A stretch of 64,000 nucleotides of DNA from Ectopseudomonas composti (GCF_900115475.1 NZ_FOWP01000013.1:1-64000), one strand, 5' to 3'; positions 6,181 to 15,246 are shown, counted from the first letter of the stretch. Translations and numbers: made by a program. Notes: generated by a model not told the origin, from the sequence alone.

Positions 6181-8232
6181 ATGAAAGCCACTTCGGCCGC
6201 CCTCGCCGTCATGACCGCTCTGGTCACGCCTCAGATTCACGCAGCTTCGTCCGGCAACTCCACCGTCTCGCTCGGCTCGGTCTATGTCACCCCGGAGGCC
6301 AGCGGTACGCTGCGCACCGACAGTATCCTCACGTCGGTCGACATCATGGGCAGCGACAAGATCGAAGATAAGAACGTGATGAACAGCTGGGAGCTGGTGG
6401 GCCAGATGCCCGGCATCCAGCTGACCGAGACGCGCATGGGCGCCGAATCCGGCAAGGTGACCTTCCGCGCGTTCAATGGCGAGGGCTACATCAATGGCAT
6501 CAAGACGCTGATCGACGGCGTGCCGAGCAACGTCAACAGCGGTAACCAGCGTTTCATCGACATGGTCTTCCCGCTGGACCTGGACTACATCGAGGTGGTG
6601 CGCGGCACCAATGACCCGCGCTACGGCCTGCACAACATCGGCGGCAACATCAATTTCGTCACCCGCCAGGGCGGCAACTACACCGACGGCCGCCTGACCT
6701 ACGGCAGCTTCAACACCCGCGAATTCCAGCTGGCCGTGGGCCACGAGGAAGGCAACTTCGCGCAGAACTACTTTCTGGCCAAGCAGGATTCCGACGGTTT
6801 CCGCGACAACAGCAACTCCAACAAATACTCCCTGGGTGGCAAATGGTTCGTCACCGATGACGAGCAGACCATGAAGCTCGGCGTGGTCGCCCGCCTCTAC
6901 CACCACCAGGCCGAGGAGCCGGGTTTTCTCACCGCGCAGCAGTTGGCCGCGAGCCGCTCGCAATCGCCGGAGAAGAACGCCAACGATGGCGACGACCGCG
7001 ACATGAAACACCTCAGCGCGCATGCCGACTTCCAGCTCAGCGACGACCTGAGCCTGAGCAACAAGCTGTACTACAACAGCTACGACGATGACCGCACCGT
7101 GACCTTCACCAGCTACCCGGTCGGCAACGCCCCGCGCCAGCGCCGCCAGTGGGAAGAGCGCCAGACCGGCGTGCTGAGCAATCTGACCTGGCGTGCCCAC
7201 GAGATGCTGACCCTCGACGGCGGCATCAACTACGAACAGCAGAACAACGAATACCGCCGCTACCGCTACAACTTCGGCATCCCCACCGATTTCGACGCGC
7301 CGCCGGCGCGCACGCAGAACGACGACAGCTACACGCTGTACAACACCGGCGCCTATGCCCAGGCGATCATCCAGCCCATCGAGCAGTTGAAGATCATCCC
7401 GGCGTACCGCGTCGACAAGTTCTCCGGTAATACCGAGCTGATGAACGGCGAGAAGGCCGAGCTGCAGGACTATGGCTGGATCGAGCAACCCAAGCTCAGC
7501 GTGGTGTACAGCATCACTCCGGATATCAACGTCTACGCCAACTGGGGACGTACCTTCCAGATTCTCACCGGGTCGACCGCACCGGCCTACATGACCGCCG
7601 GCCAGGCCTCGTACAAACCGTCGATCAACACCGGCAAGGAAGTGGGGGTGAAGTTCAAGCCCTTCGCCGGCTCCGAAGCGCGCATCGCCGTATGGCAACA
7701 GGAAGCCACCGACGAAGTGGCCAACATGCCCAGCACCGGTACTACCGTCGGCCTGGGTGAAACCAAGCGTCGCGGCATCGACATGCAGCTCACCGCGCAG
7801 CTGAACGATCAATGGACGGTGTGGGGCTCACATGCCATCCAGGAAGCCAAGGTGGTCAGCGCGTTCACCGCAGGTGGGCAGTCACTGTCCGGCAAGGAGG
7901 TGTTCTCCACGCCGCGCTACATCAGCAATGCTGGGGTCGACTACCAGTTCAACGATGCCTGGCGTTTCGGCCTGTCGGCCCGCGCGCAGGGTGACTACTA
8001 CATCGACGAGCTGAACGAGCAAGGCAAGTACGGCGGCTTTGCGGTACTCGATGCCAACGTGCGCTATCAGGTATCGGCCACCACCAGTCTCGACCTGCAG
8101 ATGAAGAACCTGACCGACCGCGACTATGAATACGTGTGGTTCGACAACTTCTTCTGGGGCGGCGACGACCAGCCGATGTTCTCCCCGGCGCCCGGTCGCT
8201 CGGCCTATCTGTCGGTGAATATGAAGCTGTAA
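6181..8232 (+). CDS. TonB-dependent outer-membrane receptor, probably for zinc or a zinc complex
   Basis: The 683-residue protein has a signal peptide (about residues 1-21, ending QIHA), a plug domain (about 30-170, including ELVGQMPGIQLTE, GYINGIKTLIDGVPSN, IEVVRGTNDPRYGLHNIGGNINFVT) and a 22-strand-type barrel to the C-terminus (APGRSAYLSVNMKL). Such receptors use TonB-ExbB-ExbD energy to import scarce ligands across the outer membrane. The ligand cannot be read from the barrel, but the Zur-type operator suggests zinc or a zincophore. The barrel has few His clusters (only LYHHQ). It stands alone; no ABC transporter or zincophore biosynthesis genes are adjacent. Confidence 0.9.
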   Translation: MKATSAALAVMTALVTPQIHAASSGNSTVSLGSVYVTPEASGTLRTDSILTSVDIMGSDKIEDKNVMNSWELVGQMPGIQLTETRMGAESGKVTFRAFNGEGYINGIKTLIDGVPSNVNSGNQRFIDMVFPLDLDYIEVVRGTNDPRYGLHNIGGNINFVTRQGGNYTDGRLTYGSFNTREFQLAVGHEEGNFAQNYFLAKQDSDGFRDNSNSNKYSLGGKWFVTDDEQTMKLGVVARLYHHQAEEPGFLTAQQLAASRSQSPEKNANDGDDRDMKHLSAHADFQLSDDLSLSNKLYYNSYDDDRTVTFTSYPVGNAPRQRRQWEERQTGVLSNLTWRAHEMLTLDGGINYEQQNNEYRRYRYNFGIPTDFDAPPARTQNDDSYTLYNTGAYAQAIIQPIEQLKIIPAYRVDKFSGNTELMNGEKAELQDYGWIEQPKLSVVYSITPDINVYANWGRTFQILTGSTAPAYMTAGQASYKPSINTGKEVGVKFKPFAGSEARIAVWQQEATDEVANMPSTGTTVGLGETKRRGIDMQLTAQLNDQWTVWGSHAIQEAKVVSAFTAGGQSLSGKEVFSTPRYISNAGVDYQFNDAWRFGLSARAQGDYYIDELNEQGKYGGFAVLDANVRYQVSATTSLDLQMKNLTDRDYEYVWFDNFFWGGDDQPMFSPAPGRSAYLSVNMKL

Positions 8233-8268
8233 GCCGCAGCCAGGCTAAGACACTCTGCGACCTGGACT

Positions 8269-8289
8269 GTAGGGTGCGCCGCGCGCACC
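8269..8289 (+). repeat. GTAG-type REP element, copy 1
   Basis: GTAG is followed by the palindrome GGTGCGC/GCGCACC. It is the first of a family seen eight times in this window. It pairs in opposite orientation with the copy at 8417-8437. This stretch (8233-8635) otherwise contains only a terminator and further copies. Confidence 0.8.
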
Positions 8290-8338
8290 GCCAGACCAGC
8301 TCGACAACAACCGTTGCACAGGTCGCATACCACCAATG

Positions 8339-8368
8339 AAAAGGCCAGGGACGAACCCTGGCCTTTTT
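8339..8368 (+). terminator. Terminator downstream of the TonB receptor gene
   Basis: A 12-bp stem (AAAAGGCCAGGG with CCCTGGCCTTTT) around a 5-nt loop is followed by T residues. It is 106 bp after the receptor stop codon and is symmetric enough to act on both strands. Confidence 0.85.
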
Positions 8369-8416
8369 GCGTTCAAGGGGATGAGTATCAGCGCCGGTGT
8401 GGTTGCGGCTTGCCCC

Positions 8417-8437
8417 GGTGCGCACGGCGCACCCTAC
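8417..8437 (-). repeat. GTAG-type REP element, copy 2 (inverted)
   Basis: Reverse-oriented copy of the GTAG plus GGTGCGC/GCGCACC palindrome, with CTAC at its right end. Confidence 0.8.
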
Positions 8438-8559
8438 GGCCTCCGCTCTCAGGAGTACGTCAACACACTGCGCCTTGAGTCGCGTCAACCATCGCCCGCA
8501 AGCGGGCTCTACAACATGGTCTGCAACGCCCAGCGTCATGCCGATGCCGGCCAGCGAAC

Positions 8560-8580
8560 GTAGGATGCGCCGTGCGCACC
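8560..8580 (+). repeat. GTAG-type REP element, copy 3
   Basis: Forward copy with one change in the stem (GTAGGATGCGC...). It forms a head-to-head pair with the inverted copy 23 bp to its right. Confidence 0.75.
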
Positions 8581-8603
8581 AACTGGCCACCGCGAAAGCA
8601 TCC

Positions 8604-8624
8604 GGTACGCACGACGCGACCTAC
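8604..8624 (-). repeat. GTAG-type REP element, copy 4 (inverted, degenerate)
   Basis: Inverted copy GGTACGCACGACGCGACCTAC, with two or three changes that weaken the palindrome. It ends 12 bp before the stop codon of the convergent DUF1624 gene. Confidence 0.65.
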
Positions 8625-8635
8625 GGCAGACAACT

Positions 8636-9775
8636 TCAGAGGTACTTCAACCAGCGAATGTCGCGACGCCGCGCCTTGAGCCGAGCGAACCATTGCGTGG
8701 GTAGAAACAGCACCAGCGCCAGCAGCAAGGTCGCCGCCCAGACCCAACCCATCGAATCGAAGCCGAAGTAGTGCCCCTGGTTCGCCCCCCAAATGGCCAG
8801 GGCAGCGACATAGAACAGCTTCAGCACGTACAGGTGCAGCAGGTAGAAGAACATTGGCGCACTGCCAAACACGGCCAGGGTACGCACCAGGCGCCCGTCG
8901 TTGCGACGCTCGAAGGCCGCCAGCAACAGCAGGCCGATGCCCAGCGTCAACGCAAGGAACAGCAGCGACGGTGGATACTTGGTGATATTGAACAAGCCCA
9001 TCAGCGTTTGCAGCGCGGTTTCTTCCACGGCCCAGGGTTTCTCGCCATAGCCATTGATCAGGCGTAGCGCCACGAACAGCGCCAGCGCAGCAAAACCGGC
9101 GCGCCGCAGCCATTGCAGACGCTGCTCGGGCGCGCTCGACCAGCGGAACCAAGGACCGATGGCATACCCCAGGGCGATTACCCCGATCCATGGCAGCACC
9201 GGATAAGACGTGCGCAGACGCAGCGTGTCGGAAAACTCGATCCAGCCACGGTCATGCAGAATCGCCCAGGAAATGTGCATTACCGACTCCGGACCAAAGT
9301 GCAGCCCATCGAGCAGGTTATGCCCGGCCACCAGCAGCAGGCCCAGGGCGGCCAGCCACACACGCGGCAGCCACAGCAGCACGGCGAGTGCCAGCATGCT
9401 CAGGCCGATGGCCCAGATCACCTGCAGATAGATCACCGTGGGCGGAAACTGGAAGGTCCAGGCGAAGCTGACCAGGGTGAACTCCAGTACCACCAGGAAC
9501 AGCCCGCGCTTGAACAGGAAGGCGCTGGTCGCCGCCCGGCTCATCTGCTTCTCCCCGTAGAGGAATGCCGAAAGCCCGGTAAGCAGGATGAACACTGGTG
9601 CACAGAGGTGCGCCAGGGTGCGGCTGAAGAACAACGCAGGCTCGGTGGCGGTCACGTCCATCGGGTCGCCGACCTGCTGATGCAGGTAGAAGGTTTCGCG
9701 AACGTGATCGAGCAACATGAAGAGAATGACCAACCCGCGCAGGGCGTCGATCGAGAGAAGACGATTGGAGGACAT
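8636..9775 (-). CDS. DUF1624 / heparan-alpha-glucosaminide N-acetyltransferase-like membrane protein
   Basis: This 379-residue polytopic inner-membrane protein has about ten hydrophobic segments. The N-terminus carries the DUF1624 signature (RLLSIDALRGLVILFMLLDHVRE) with the conserved His of that motif, and a second conserved stretch is APVFILLTGLSAFLYG. Related proteins are predicted transmembrane acyl- or acetyltransferases acting on sugars or other envelope substrates; the substrate here is unknown. The gene is flanked by REP repeats on one side and the GlxA-type regulator on the other, and shows no operon partner. Confidence 0.85.
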   Translation of the reverse strand: MSSNRLLSIDALRGLVILFMLLDHVRETFYLHQQVGDPMDVTATEPALFFSRTLAHLCAPVFILLTGLSAFLYGEKQMSRAATSAFLFKRGLFLVVLEFTLVSFAWTFQFPPTVIYLQVIWAIGLSMLALAVLLWLPRVWLAALGLLLVAGHNLLDGLHFGPESVMHISWAILHDRGWIEFSDTLRLRTSYPVLPWIGVIALGYAIGPWFRWSSAPEQRLQWLRRAGFAALALFVALRLINGYGEKPWAVEETALQTLMGLFNITKYPPSLLFLALTLGIGLLLLAAFERRNDGRLVRTLAVFGSAPMFFYLLHLYVLKLFYVAALAIWGANQGHYFGFDSMGWVWAATLLLALVLFLPTQWFARLKARRRDIRWLKYL

Positions 9776-9862
9776 GGAAGGCTTCGAATGGGGCGTGAAG
9801 GAAACGTAATACTATAACCAAATTCTGCCAAGCCGACGCCATCCGAGTGCGGCGCAGAGTCT

Positions 9863-10843
9863 TCAGCGCGAGAAGCGTCTTCGATAATCCCGCGGCGAAA
9901 TCGCTAAATGACGTTGAAATGTCGCGCGCATTCGTTCCTCGTCACCGAAGCCGCATTGCCGGGCGACCACATCGATATTGCGGGTGGAGTCCTCCAGCAA
10001 CCTGCGCGCGGCTTCGAGACGGAAAATTTCCACCGCCTTGGCCGGCGTGCGCCCGGTCTTCTGTTTGTACAGGCGGGAGAAATGCCGCGCGCTCATGTGG
10101 CAGCGCTCGGCCATGGCCTCGATATTCAGCGCCGGGCTGTTCAGATGATCGCCCAGCCAGCGGTGCAGCTCATCGAAGGTCGAGGTGTCCTTGGCCTGTG
10201 CTTGTAACAACTCGCTGAACTGCGCCTGCCCGCCAGGACGCTTGAGAAAGACCACCAACTCACGCGCCACCTGCATGGCCACCTCTCGCCCGCAGTCGGC
10301 TTCGACCAGTGCCAAGGCAAGGTCGATACCGGCACTGACACCGGCGGACGTCCACACAGCGCCCTGCTCGACGAAGATGGCATTGCTGTCCACTTCGATG
10401 GCCGGGAAACGCGCCTTGAGCATGTCGCACATCGCCCAATGCGTCGCCGCGCGCTTGCCCTCGAGCAAACTCGCATGAGCCAGCAGAAAGGTGCCACTGC
10501 ATACGGAGGCCGTACGCCGTACTCTGCGCGCGTTGCTGGCGATCCAGGCGATCAGCTCGGTCGATTCGGCAACCGCACGCTCGATTTCCGGCGCGCCGGG
10601 CACGATCAACGTATCGACCTGCGCCAGCTTTACCTCTGCCAGCGGCTGGGTATCCACCACTAGGCCTTCGGCAGTGCCCACCAAACCGCCCGCAAGGCTG
10701 GCAGTGAGGCGCTCATAACCCGGCAGACCGCGTTCGTGCATGGCCTTGGTGGCCGCCCAGAACACCGTCTGCGCGCCGGTAAGATCGAGCAGACCGACGT
10801 GCGGGTAGGCGATGAACAGAACGGTACGCGGACGAGTTGGCAT
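9863..10843 (-). CDS. GlxA-type transcriptional regulator (DJ-1/PfpI plus AraC HTH)
   Basis: The protein has 326 residues. Residues about 5-180 form a DJ-1/PfpI-like domain with the nucleophile-elbow Cys in ASVCSGTFLLA; about 225-320 form an AraC-type double helix-turn-helix (ALNIEAMAERCHMSARHFSRLYKQKTGRTP and VARQCGFGDEERMRATFQRHLAISPRDYRRRF). Family members such as GlxA, CdhR and ArgR-like factors sense small nitrogenous or electrophilic metabolites. It is divergent from the NDH-2-like gene with 89 bp between the two start codons, so that gene is the likely target. Confidence 0.9.
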   Translation of the reverse strand: MPTRPRTVLFIAYPHVGLLDLTGAQTVFWAATKAMHERGLPGYERLTASLAGGLVGTAEGLVVDTQPLAEVKLAQVDTLIVPGAPEIERAVAESTELIAWIASNARRVRRTASVCSGTFLLAHASLLEGKRAATHWAMCDMLKARFPAIEVDSNAIFVEQGAVWTSAGVSAGIDLALALVEADCGREVAMQVARELVVFLKRPGGQAQFSELLQAQAKDTSTFDELHRWLGDHLNSPALNIEAMAERCHMSARHFSRLYKQKTGRTPAKAVEIFRLEAARRLLEDSTRNIDVVARQCGFGDEERMRATFQRHLAISPRDYRRRFSR

Positions 10844-10932
10844 GATTTCGGGGGTATATGTCGTATCTGCCGAAATGCTCCTCTCCTAGCATGGCTCCGT
10901 CAAACGAAACGTGCCAAAGCCAGGAGTACCAG

Positions 10933-12135
10933 ATGAAACAACGCATTCTGATTGTCGGTGGTGGTTTTGCCGGGGTATGGAGCGCCCTCAGTGCCATGCG
11001 CCTGCTCGATCAACACGGACGAACGGATATCGGCGTGACCATGCTCGCCCCTCAGCCGGAGCTGCGCATTCGACCGCGCTTCTACGAACCGAATGTGCAC
11101 AACATGAAAGCACCTCTCACCGAGCTTCTGGCAGCCGTTGGGGTGGAATTCGTCCAGGGCACGGCCGAGGGCATCGATGCACCGCGTCAGCAGGTCAGCT
11201 ACCGCGACGCCGCCGGCAAGGTGGGAAACCTGAGCTACGACCGCTTGGTGCTGGCCTCGGGTAGCCGTCTGATGCGCCCAGCGCTGGAAGGCATGGAAGC
11301 GCATTTGTTCGATGTCGATGAAATCGAGCAGGCGGTGCGCCTGGAGCAACATCTGGCGAACCTGGCAGAGCGGCCGCAGAGCCCCGCACGCAACACCGTA
11401 GTGGTCGCCGGTGGCGGCTTTACCGGCATCGAGACCGCGACGGAAATGCCGGCACGCTTGCGCGCCCTGCTCGGCGATGACGCCGCCATTCGCGTGGTAG
11501 TGGTCGACCGTGGCGAAGAGATTGCCGCCGTGCTCGGTGATGGCATTCGTCCTGCGATCAGCGACGCGTCGCGGGAACTGGGTATCGAATGGTGCCTGGG
11601 GCGCATGGTGGTGGCGGTTGATGCCGACGGCGTGACCCTGGATGACGGCCAGCGTATCGCCTCCAATACCGTGATCTGGACCGTGGGTTTTCGCGCCAGC
11701 GCGCTGACCGAGCAGATCAATGCACCACGCGATAATCAGGGACGACTGCAGGTCGATAGCCAGCTCAAGGTCCAGGGTCAGCCTGCGATCTTCGCAGCAG
11801 GCGATACTGCCCGCGCCGCAACGGACGATGTCGGCAACTTCAGCGTGATGTCCTGCCAGCACGCCATCGCCTTGGGTCGCCACGCAGGCAACAACGCAGC
11901 AGCCGAATTGATCGGGGTCGCGGCGACGCACTACAGCCAGCCCAAGTACGTGACCTGCCTCGATCTCGGCGCCTGGGGTGCGGTGTACAGCGAAGGCTGG
12001 GATCGCCAGGTAAAACTGATCGGCAGCGAAGCAAAGACGCTGAAACAACAGATCAACAGCCTATGGATCTACCCGCCGGTCGCTGATCGCGCCATCGCCC
12101 TGGCGGCCGCCGACCCGGCGATTCCGGTGGCCTGA
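10933..12135 (+). CDS. NDH-2-like FAD-dependent pyridine nucleotide oxidoreductase
   Basis: The 400-residue protein starts with the FAD-binding dinucleotide fold (ILIVGGGFAGVWSALSA) and has a second Rossmann fold for NAD(P)H near residue 155 (VVVAGGGFTGIETATEM). The FAD-contacting AAGDTA motif lies near residue 292. It resembles type II NADH dehydrogenases, which pass electrons to quinone without pumping protons; the C-terminal region is short and the acceptor is unproven. The start at 10933 follows CAGGAG; a longer frame upstream lacks a ribosome binding site. A rapid detoxification or redox role under the divergent GlxA-type regulator is plausible inference. Confidence 0.85.
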   Translation: MKQRILIVGGGFAGVWSALSAMRLLDQHGRTDIGVTMLAPQPELRIRPRFYEPNVHNMKAPLTELLAAVGVEFVQGTAEGIDAPRQQVSYRDAAGKVGNLSYDRLVLASGSRLMRPALEGMEAHLFDVDEIEQAVRLEQHLANLAERPQSPARNTVVVAGGGFTGIETATEMPARLRALLGDDAAIRVVVVDRGEEIAAVLGDGIRPAISDASRELGIEWCLGRMVVAVDADGVTLDDGQRIASNTVIWTVGFRASALTEQINAPRDNQGRLQVDSQLKVQGQPAIFAAGDTARAATDDVGNFSVMSCQHAIALGRHAGNNAAAELIGVAATHYSQPKYVTCLDLGAWGAVYSEGWDRQVKLIGSEAKTLKQQINSLWIYPPVADRAIALAAADPAIPVA

Positions 12136-12222
12136 GTGAGCTAACCACTTCCCCCCTAAGCTGAACGAAGCGCGGCAACGACAGTCGGAAAAGCAGGACA
12201 ATCGTCACGGAAACCCTGCCCC

Positions 12223-13995
12223 ATGCTGCCCAACCGCGCCCTTCTCTCCGCTTTCGTCGTGGCCCTGCTCAGCCCCCTTGCCGAAGCGCAGGAGCCGTTG
12301 CGTATCCACAGCCTGCAACGCTGCGGCGACCTGCTCGCCACTGAGCGACAGGACTGGTGCCTGCAGGTGCGCGGCCTGGGCACGAAGCTGCCGACGTTGC
12401 GACTCGGCGACGACACCTTGCCCGCCTCGGCAGTCAAACGCAGTGGCGATGGCCTGCGCCTGCAACTGAGCAGCGACGAACATCGCAGCGCACCGCTGTG
12501 GCTTGAGGACGGCTCGCGCGCCAGCAATCCGGTGTGGCTGTCGCTGCATCGCAGCCATGTGCTCGCCGCCGGACCGGATGAAGTGGCGAAGAACATGGAT
12601 GGCCTGACCACCTATGTCGACCTGGTCAGCCTGCTGATCGAGGAAAGCCACGACGGCCTCGACGAGGCCAGGCGTCTGGCGAAGAAATACGACGCCAAGG
12701 TGGTCGGCGCCATTCCACCGCTGAACGTCTACCAGCTGCGCCTGCCGGTGAAGAATCTGACCGAGCGCGACGCGCTGGTGCTGCGTATCGGAAACGAAAC
12801 CAGCGTCGACGCCGTGGTGGTGGAAGAAAGCGCGCCAGAGCGCGGCGAAGAGAGCGAAGCCGCGCGCCAGCCGACACCCAAACCGGAAAGAAACTCCGAG
12901 GAATGGGCGGCGAACCGCTTCATGGATGCGGTGAACTATTACCAGCGACGCATCCCGGCGGGCGACACGCCCATCGAAACGGAGCCGATTCGCGTTGGCG
13001 TGATCGAGCGCAACGTCGATTTCGACGCGCCCGACTTCGCCGATTACCTCGGTGCCTGCCCTGACGGCAAACGGCGCACGTGCGTCTATGCGCGTGACGC
13101 CGACGAGCCGGACAACCACGGCAGCACGGTGGCCGGCATTCTCGCCGCGCACTGGGACAAGGGCGGCAACACCGGCTTCCTGCGTGGGCTGGACAAGGCC
13201 AGCCAGGGCTTCGAAGTGATCGTCGAGCGCAACTCGGACGCCGGCATCACCGCCAACATCGCCACATCGGTAAACCTGGTGGAAGACGGCGTACGCGTAC
13301 TCAACTGGAGCTGGGGCATCCACCGCGTCGGCACGCGCAATGTCGAAGGTGACGAGATCGATTCGCTGGTGCGCTCCGGCATCGCCATGAGCGGCTACGA
13401 AGAACTGCTGGAGGAGTTCTTCCTGTGGCTGCGCGAAGAACACCCGGATGTGCTGGTGATCAACTCAGCCGGCAACGGTTCATCCTACTCCGGCCGGGAC
13501 GAGTACCGTCTGCCCTCCTCCTTCATCACCGAGCAACTGCTGGTGGTCGGCGGACATCAGCGCAGCAAGGAAAAAGAGGCCGAAATCGACGACCCGAGCT
13601 ACGTGGTCAAACGCGACTCGTCGAACGTCGACATGCGCGTCGACATCACCGCTGCCGCCTGCGCTCGCGCCTCCACCCGTGACGTCGATGCGACCGGCGA
13701 CGTGCATTGCGGCACCTCCTACGCCACGCCACTGGTCACCGGCGTGGTCGCCGCCATGCTGTCGATCAATCCGCGCCTGCAGCCGGAACAGGTGCGCATG
13801 TTGTTAAGGCGCAGTGCCATGACCATTGGCGGCGATTACGACTTCGAACCGATGGACGCCGAAGACCTGACCGCGCCGATCCTGCCATCGGAGCGCAACT
13901 ACAAGATGAGCGACAAGGACGTGGGCCGCTCGGCGCGGCTGGATATGCAGAAGGCGCTGGACCTGGCGGTGCAGAGTCGCGATCGGGTGCGTTGA
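12223..13995 (+). CDS. Exported S8 (subtilase)-like protein with altered triad
   Basis: The 590-residue protein has a signal peptide (about 1-22, ending AEA), an N-terminal region of about 230 residues without recognised domains, and an S8 domain (about 255-540). His299 lies in NHGSTVAGILA, the oxyanion Asn418 in INSAGN, and the nucleophile Ser499 in GTSYATPLVTGVVAAM. The strand that normally supplies the catalytic Asp (VIDTGVD) reads VIERNVDFDAPDF, putting Glu262 at the Asp position; Asp266 is four residues on. It may be a periplasmic serine protease with a variant triad, or a pseudoenzyme. No operon partner is seen; the GNAT gene is convergent. Confidence 0.85.
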   Translation: MLPNRALLSAFVVALLSPLAEAQEPLRIHSLQRCGDLLATERQDWCLQVRGLGTKLPTLRLGDDTLPASAVKRSGDGLRLQLSSDEHRSAPLWLEDGSRASNPVWLSLHRSHVLAAGPDEVAKNMDGLTTYVDLVSLLIEESHDGLDEARRLAKKYDAKVVGAIPPLNVYQLRLPVKNLTERDALVLRIGNETSVDAVVVEESAPERGEESEAARQPTPKPERNSEEWAANRFMDAVNYYQRRIPAGDTPIETEPIRVGVIERNVDFDAPDFADYLGACPDGKRRTCVYARDADEPDNHGSTVAGILAAHWDKGGNTGFLRGLDKASQGFEVIVERNSDAGITANIATSVNLVEDGVRVLNWSWGIHRVGTRNVEGDEIDSLVRSGIAMSGYEELLEEFFLWLREEHPDVLVINSAGNGSSYSGRDEYRLPSSFITEQLLVVGGHQRSKEKEAEIDDPSYVVKRDSSNVDMRVDITAAACARASTRDVDATGDVHCGTSYATPLVTGVVAAMLSINPRLQPEQVRMLLRRSAMTIGGDYDFEPMDAEDLTAPILPSERNYKMSDKDVGRSARLDMQKALDLAVQSRDRVR

Positions 13996-14007
13996 GGGCC
14001 GTTCAGG

Positions 14008-14538
14008 TCACTCGCCGGAAACCCGCTCGTAGAGCTCGACCGGCTCGACCTTGCCCTGGGCGCCGCACTGGCTATGTCCCAGGCCCAGGTGACGGAAGCC
14101 GGCCTTGAACAGAACCCGGCCGGATTGCGGATTGCGCGCCAGGTGGCTGGCGTGCAGCCGACGCAAACGAAGCTGGTGGAAGGCGAAGCCAACCAGCGCA
14201 TTGCAGGCCTCACTGGCATAGCCACGGCTCCAGTACGGCACGCCGATCCAGTAACCCACCTCGGCCTCGCCGCGGCCAATGTCCTTGAGCGCCATGCTAC
14301 CGACCAACGTGCCGCTGCTCGACTCGGTGATGATGAAGTTGACCGCCGCGCCGCTTGCCCAGTCCTGCACGCAGCGTTCGATCCACTGCTGCGCCAGCTC
14401 GTGCGGATAAGGGTGGGGAATGCTGCTGGTGACATCGGCGATGCGAAAATCGCCGGCCAGCCGCTGAATCTCGTCGGCGTCCTGCGGCTGCGGCGGACGC
14501 AACGTCAGGCGTTCGGTTTCGATGCGATGCTCATCCAT
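14008..14538 (-). CDS. GNAT N-acetyltransferase, RimJ/RimL type
   Basis: This 176-residue cytoplasmic protein begins with the RimJ/L signature (IETERLTLRPPQPQDADEIQRL). Its acetyl-CoA binding strand and loop are present (GYWIGVPYWSRGYASEACNALVGFAF, with the R-G-Y-A loop). Members acetylate protein N-termini or small amines; the substrate is not predictable. The stop codon is 12 bp from the stop of the convergent subtilase-like gene, and a REP element lies just upstream of its start. Confidence 0.9.
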   Translation of the reverse strand: MDEHRIETERLTLRPPQPQDADEIQRLAGDFRIADVTSSIPHPYPHELAQQWIERCVQDWASGAAVNFIITESSSGTLVGSMALKDIGRGEAEVGYWIGVPYWSRGYASEACNALVGFAFHQLRLRRLHASHLARNPQSGRVLFKAGFRHLGLGHSQCGAQGKVEPVELYERVSGE

Positions 14539-14558
14539 TTGCGTCTCCTGTCAGATCC

Positions 14559-14579
14559 GTGGGGTGCGCCGCGCGCACC
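14559..14579 (+). repeat. GTAG-type REP-like element, copy 5
   Basis: Copy of the same palindrome (GGTGCGC/GCGCACC) with GTGG instead of GTAG in front. It stands alone, between the GNAT and DUF1285 genes. Confidence 0.65.
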
Positions 14580-14623
14580 AGTGCCGCATCCAAGCTCGCT
14601 CAGTCACGCAGGGGCATGATCGC

Positions 14624-15193
14624 TCAAGCTGGTACAGGCCCGATGGGATAGAACACCCCGGCGCTCCACACACCCAGCCAGGGTTCTCCGTCGACCTCGC
14701 GCTCTACCGCCAGTTCCACCAATTGATAGAACACGTTGCGGTGAATCAGCGCTTCGAGGTTACGCCGCACCAGAATGTAGGGCGAGGGTTCGAGTGTCGC
14801 AGGGTCGATCTCGACACGGATCGGATGCTCGCCGCCCGCGACGACTTCGTCCTCGACGTTGGTGGTGAAACGCAACACCTGCGCCTCGCCCTCGCCTTCG
14901 ACCTGCAGGGTCACGGCGACGAAGGGCGCATCCTCGACCTGGATACCGACCTTCTCCACCGGCGTGATCAGGAAGTAGTCGTCGCCGTCACGGCGGATGA
15001 TGGTGGAAAACAGCCGCACCATGGGTTTGCGACCGATGGGCGTGCCCAGGTAATACCAGGTGCCATCGCGGGCGATACGCATGTCGATATCGCCACAGAA
15101 ATCCGGGTTCCACAGGTGCACGGGGGGCAGGCCCTTGCCTTCGCCCTTGGGAATCTGCGCCAGCAGATCGCCCGCCTTGCCTGGATCGCTCAT
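14624..15193 (-). CDS. DUF1285 domain protein
   Basis: The 189-residue soluble protein matches the DUF1285 pattern: an N-terminal PPVHLWNPDFCGDIDMRIARDGTWYYLGTPIGR segment, then LFSTIIRRDGDDYFLITPVEKVGI, and a second half-barrel ending in a short C-terminal strand. The function of the family is not established. The start at 15193 is chosen because GAGGAGA precedes it; a longer frame begins 17 codons earlier without a ribosome binding site. It is co-directional with the DUF4823 lipoprotein gene upstream but separated from it by about 95 bp containing a repeat. Confidence 0.85.
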   Translation of the reverse strand: MSDPGKAGDLLAQIPKGEGKGLPPVHLWNPDFCGDIDMRIARDGTWYYLGTPIGRKPMVRLFSTIIRRDGDDYFLITPVEKVGIQVEDAPFVAVTLQVEGEGEAQVLRFTTNVEDEVVAGGEHPIRVEIDPATLEPSPYILVRRNLEALIHRNVFYQLVELAVEREVDGEPWLGVWSAGVFYPIGPVPA

Positions 15194-15246
15194 GCTCTCT
15201 CCTCGTCCGTCTTGCCGCGAACCGAAGAGGATACACCGTGCCACCT

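Noticed and set aside
6169..7812. Long minus-strand open frame (547 codons) antisense to the TonB receptor gene
   Set aside because: It is a shadow of the GC-rich codon positions of the receptor gene; the translation is Ala/Val/Gly-rich and resembles no family.
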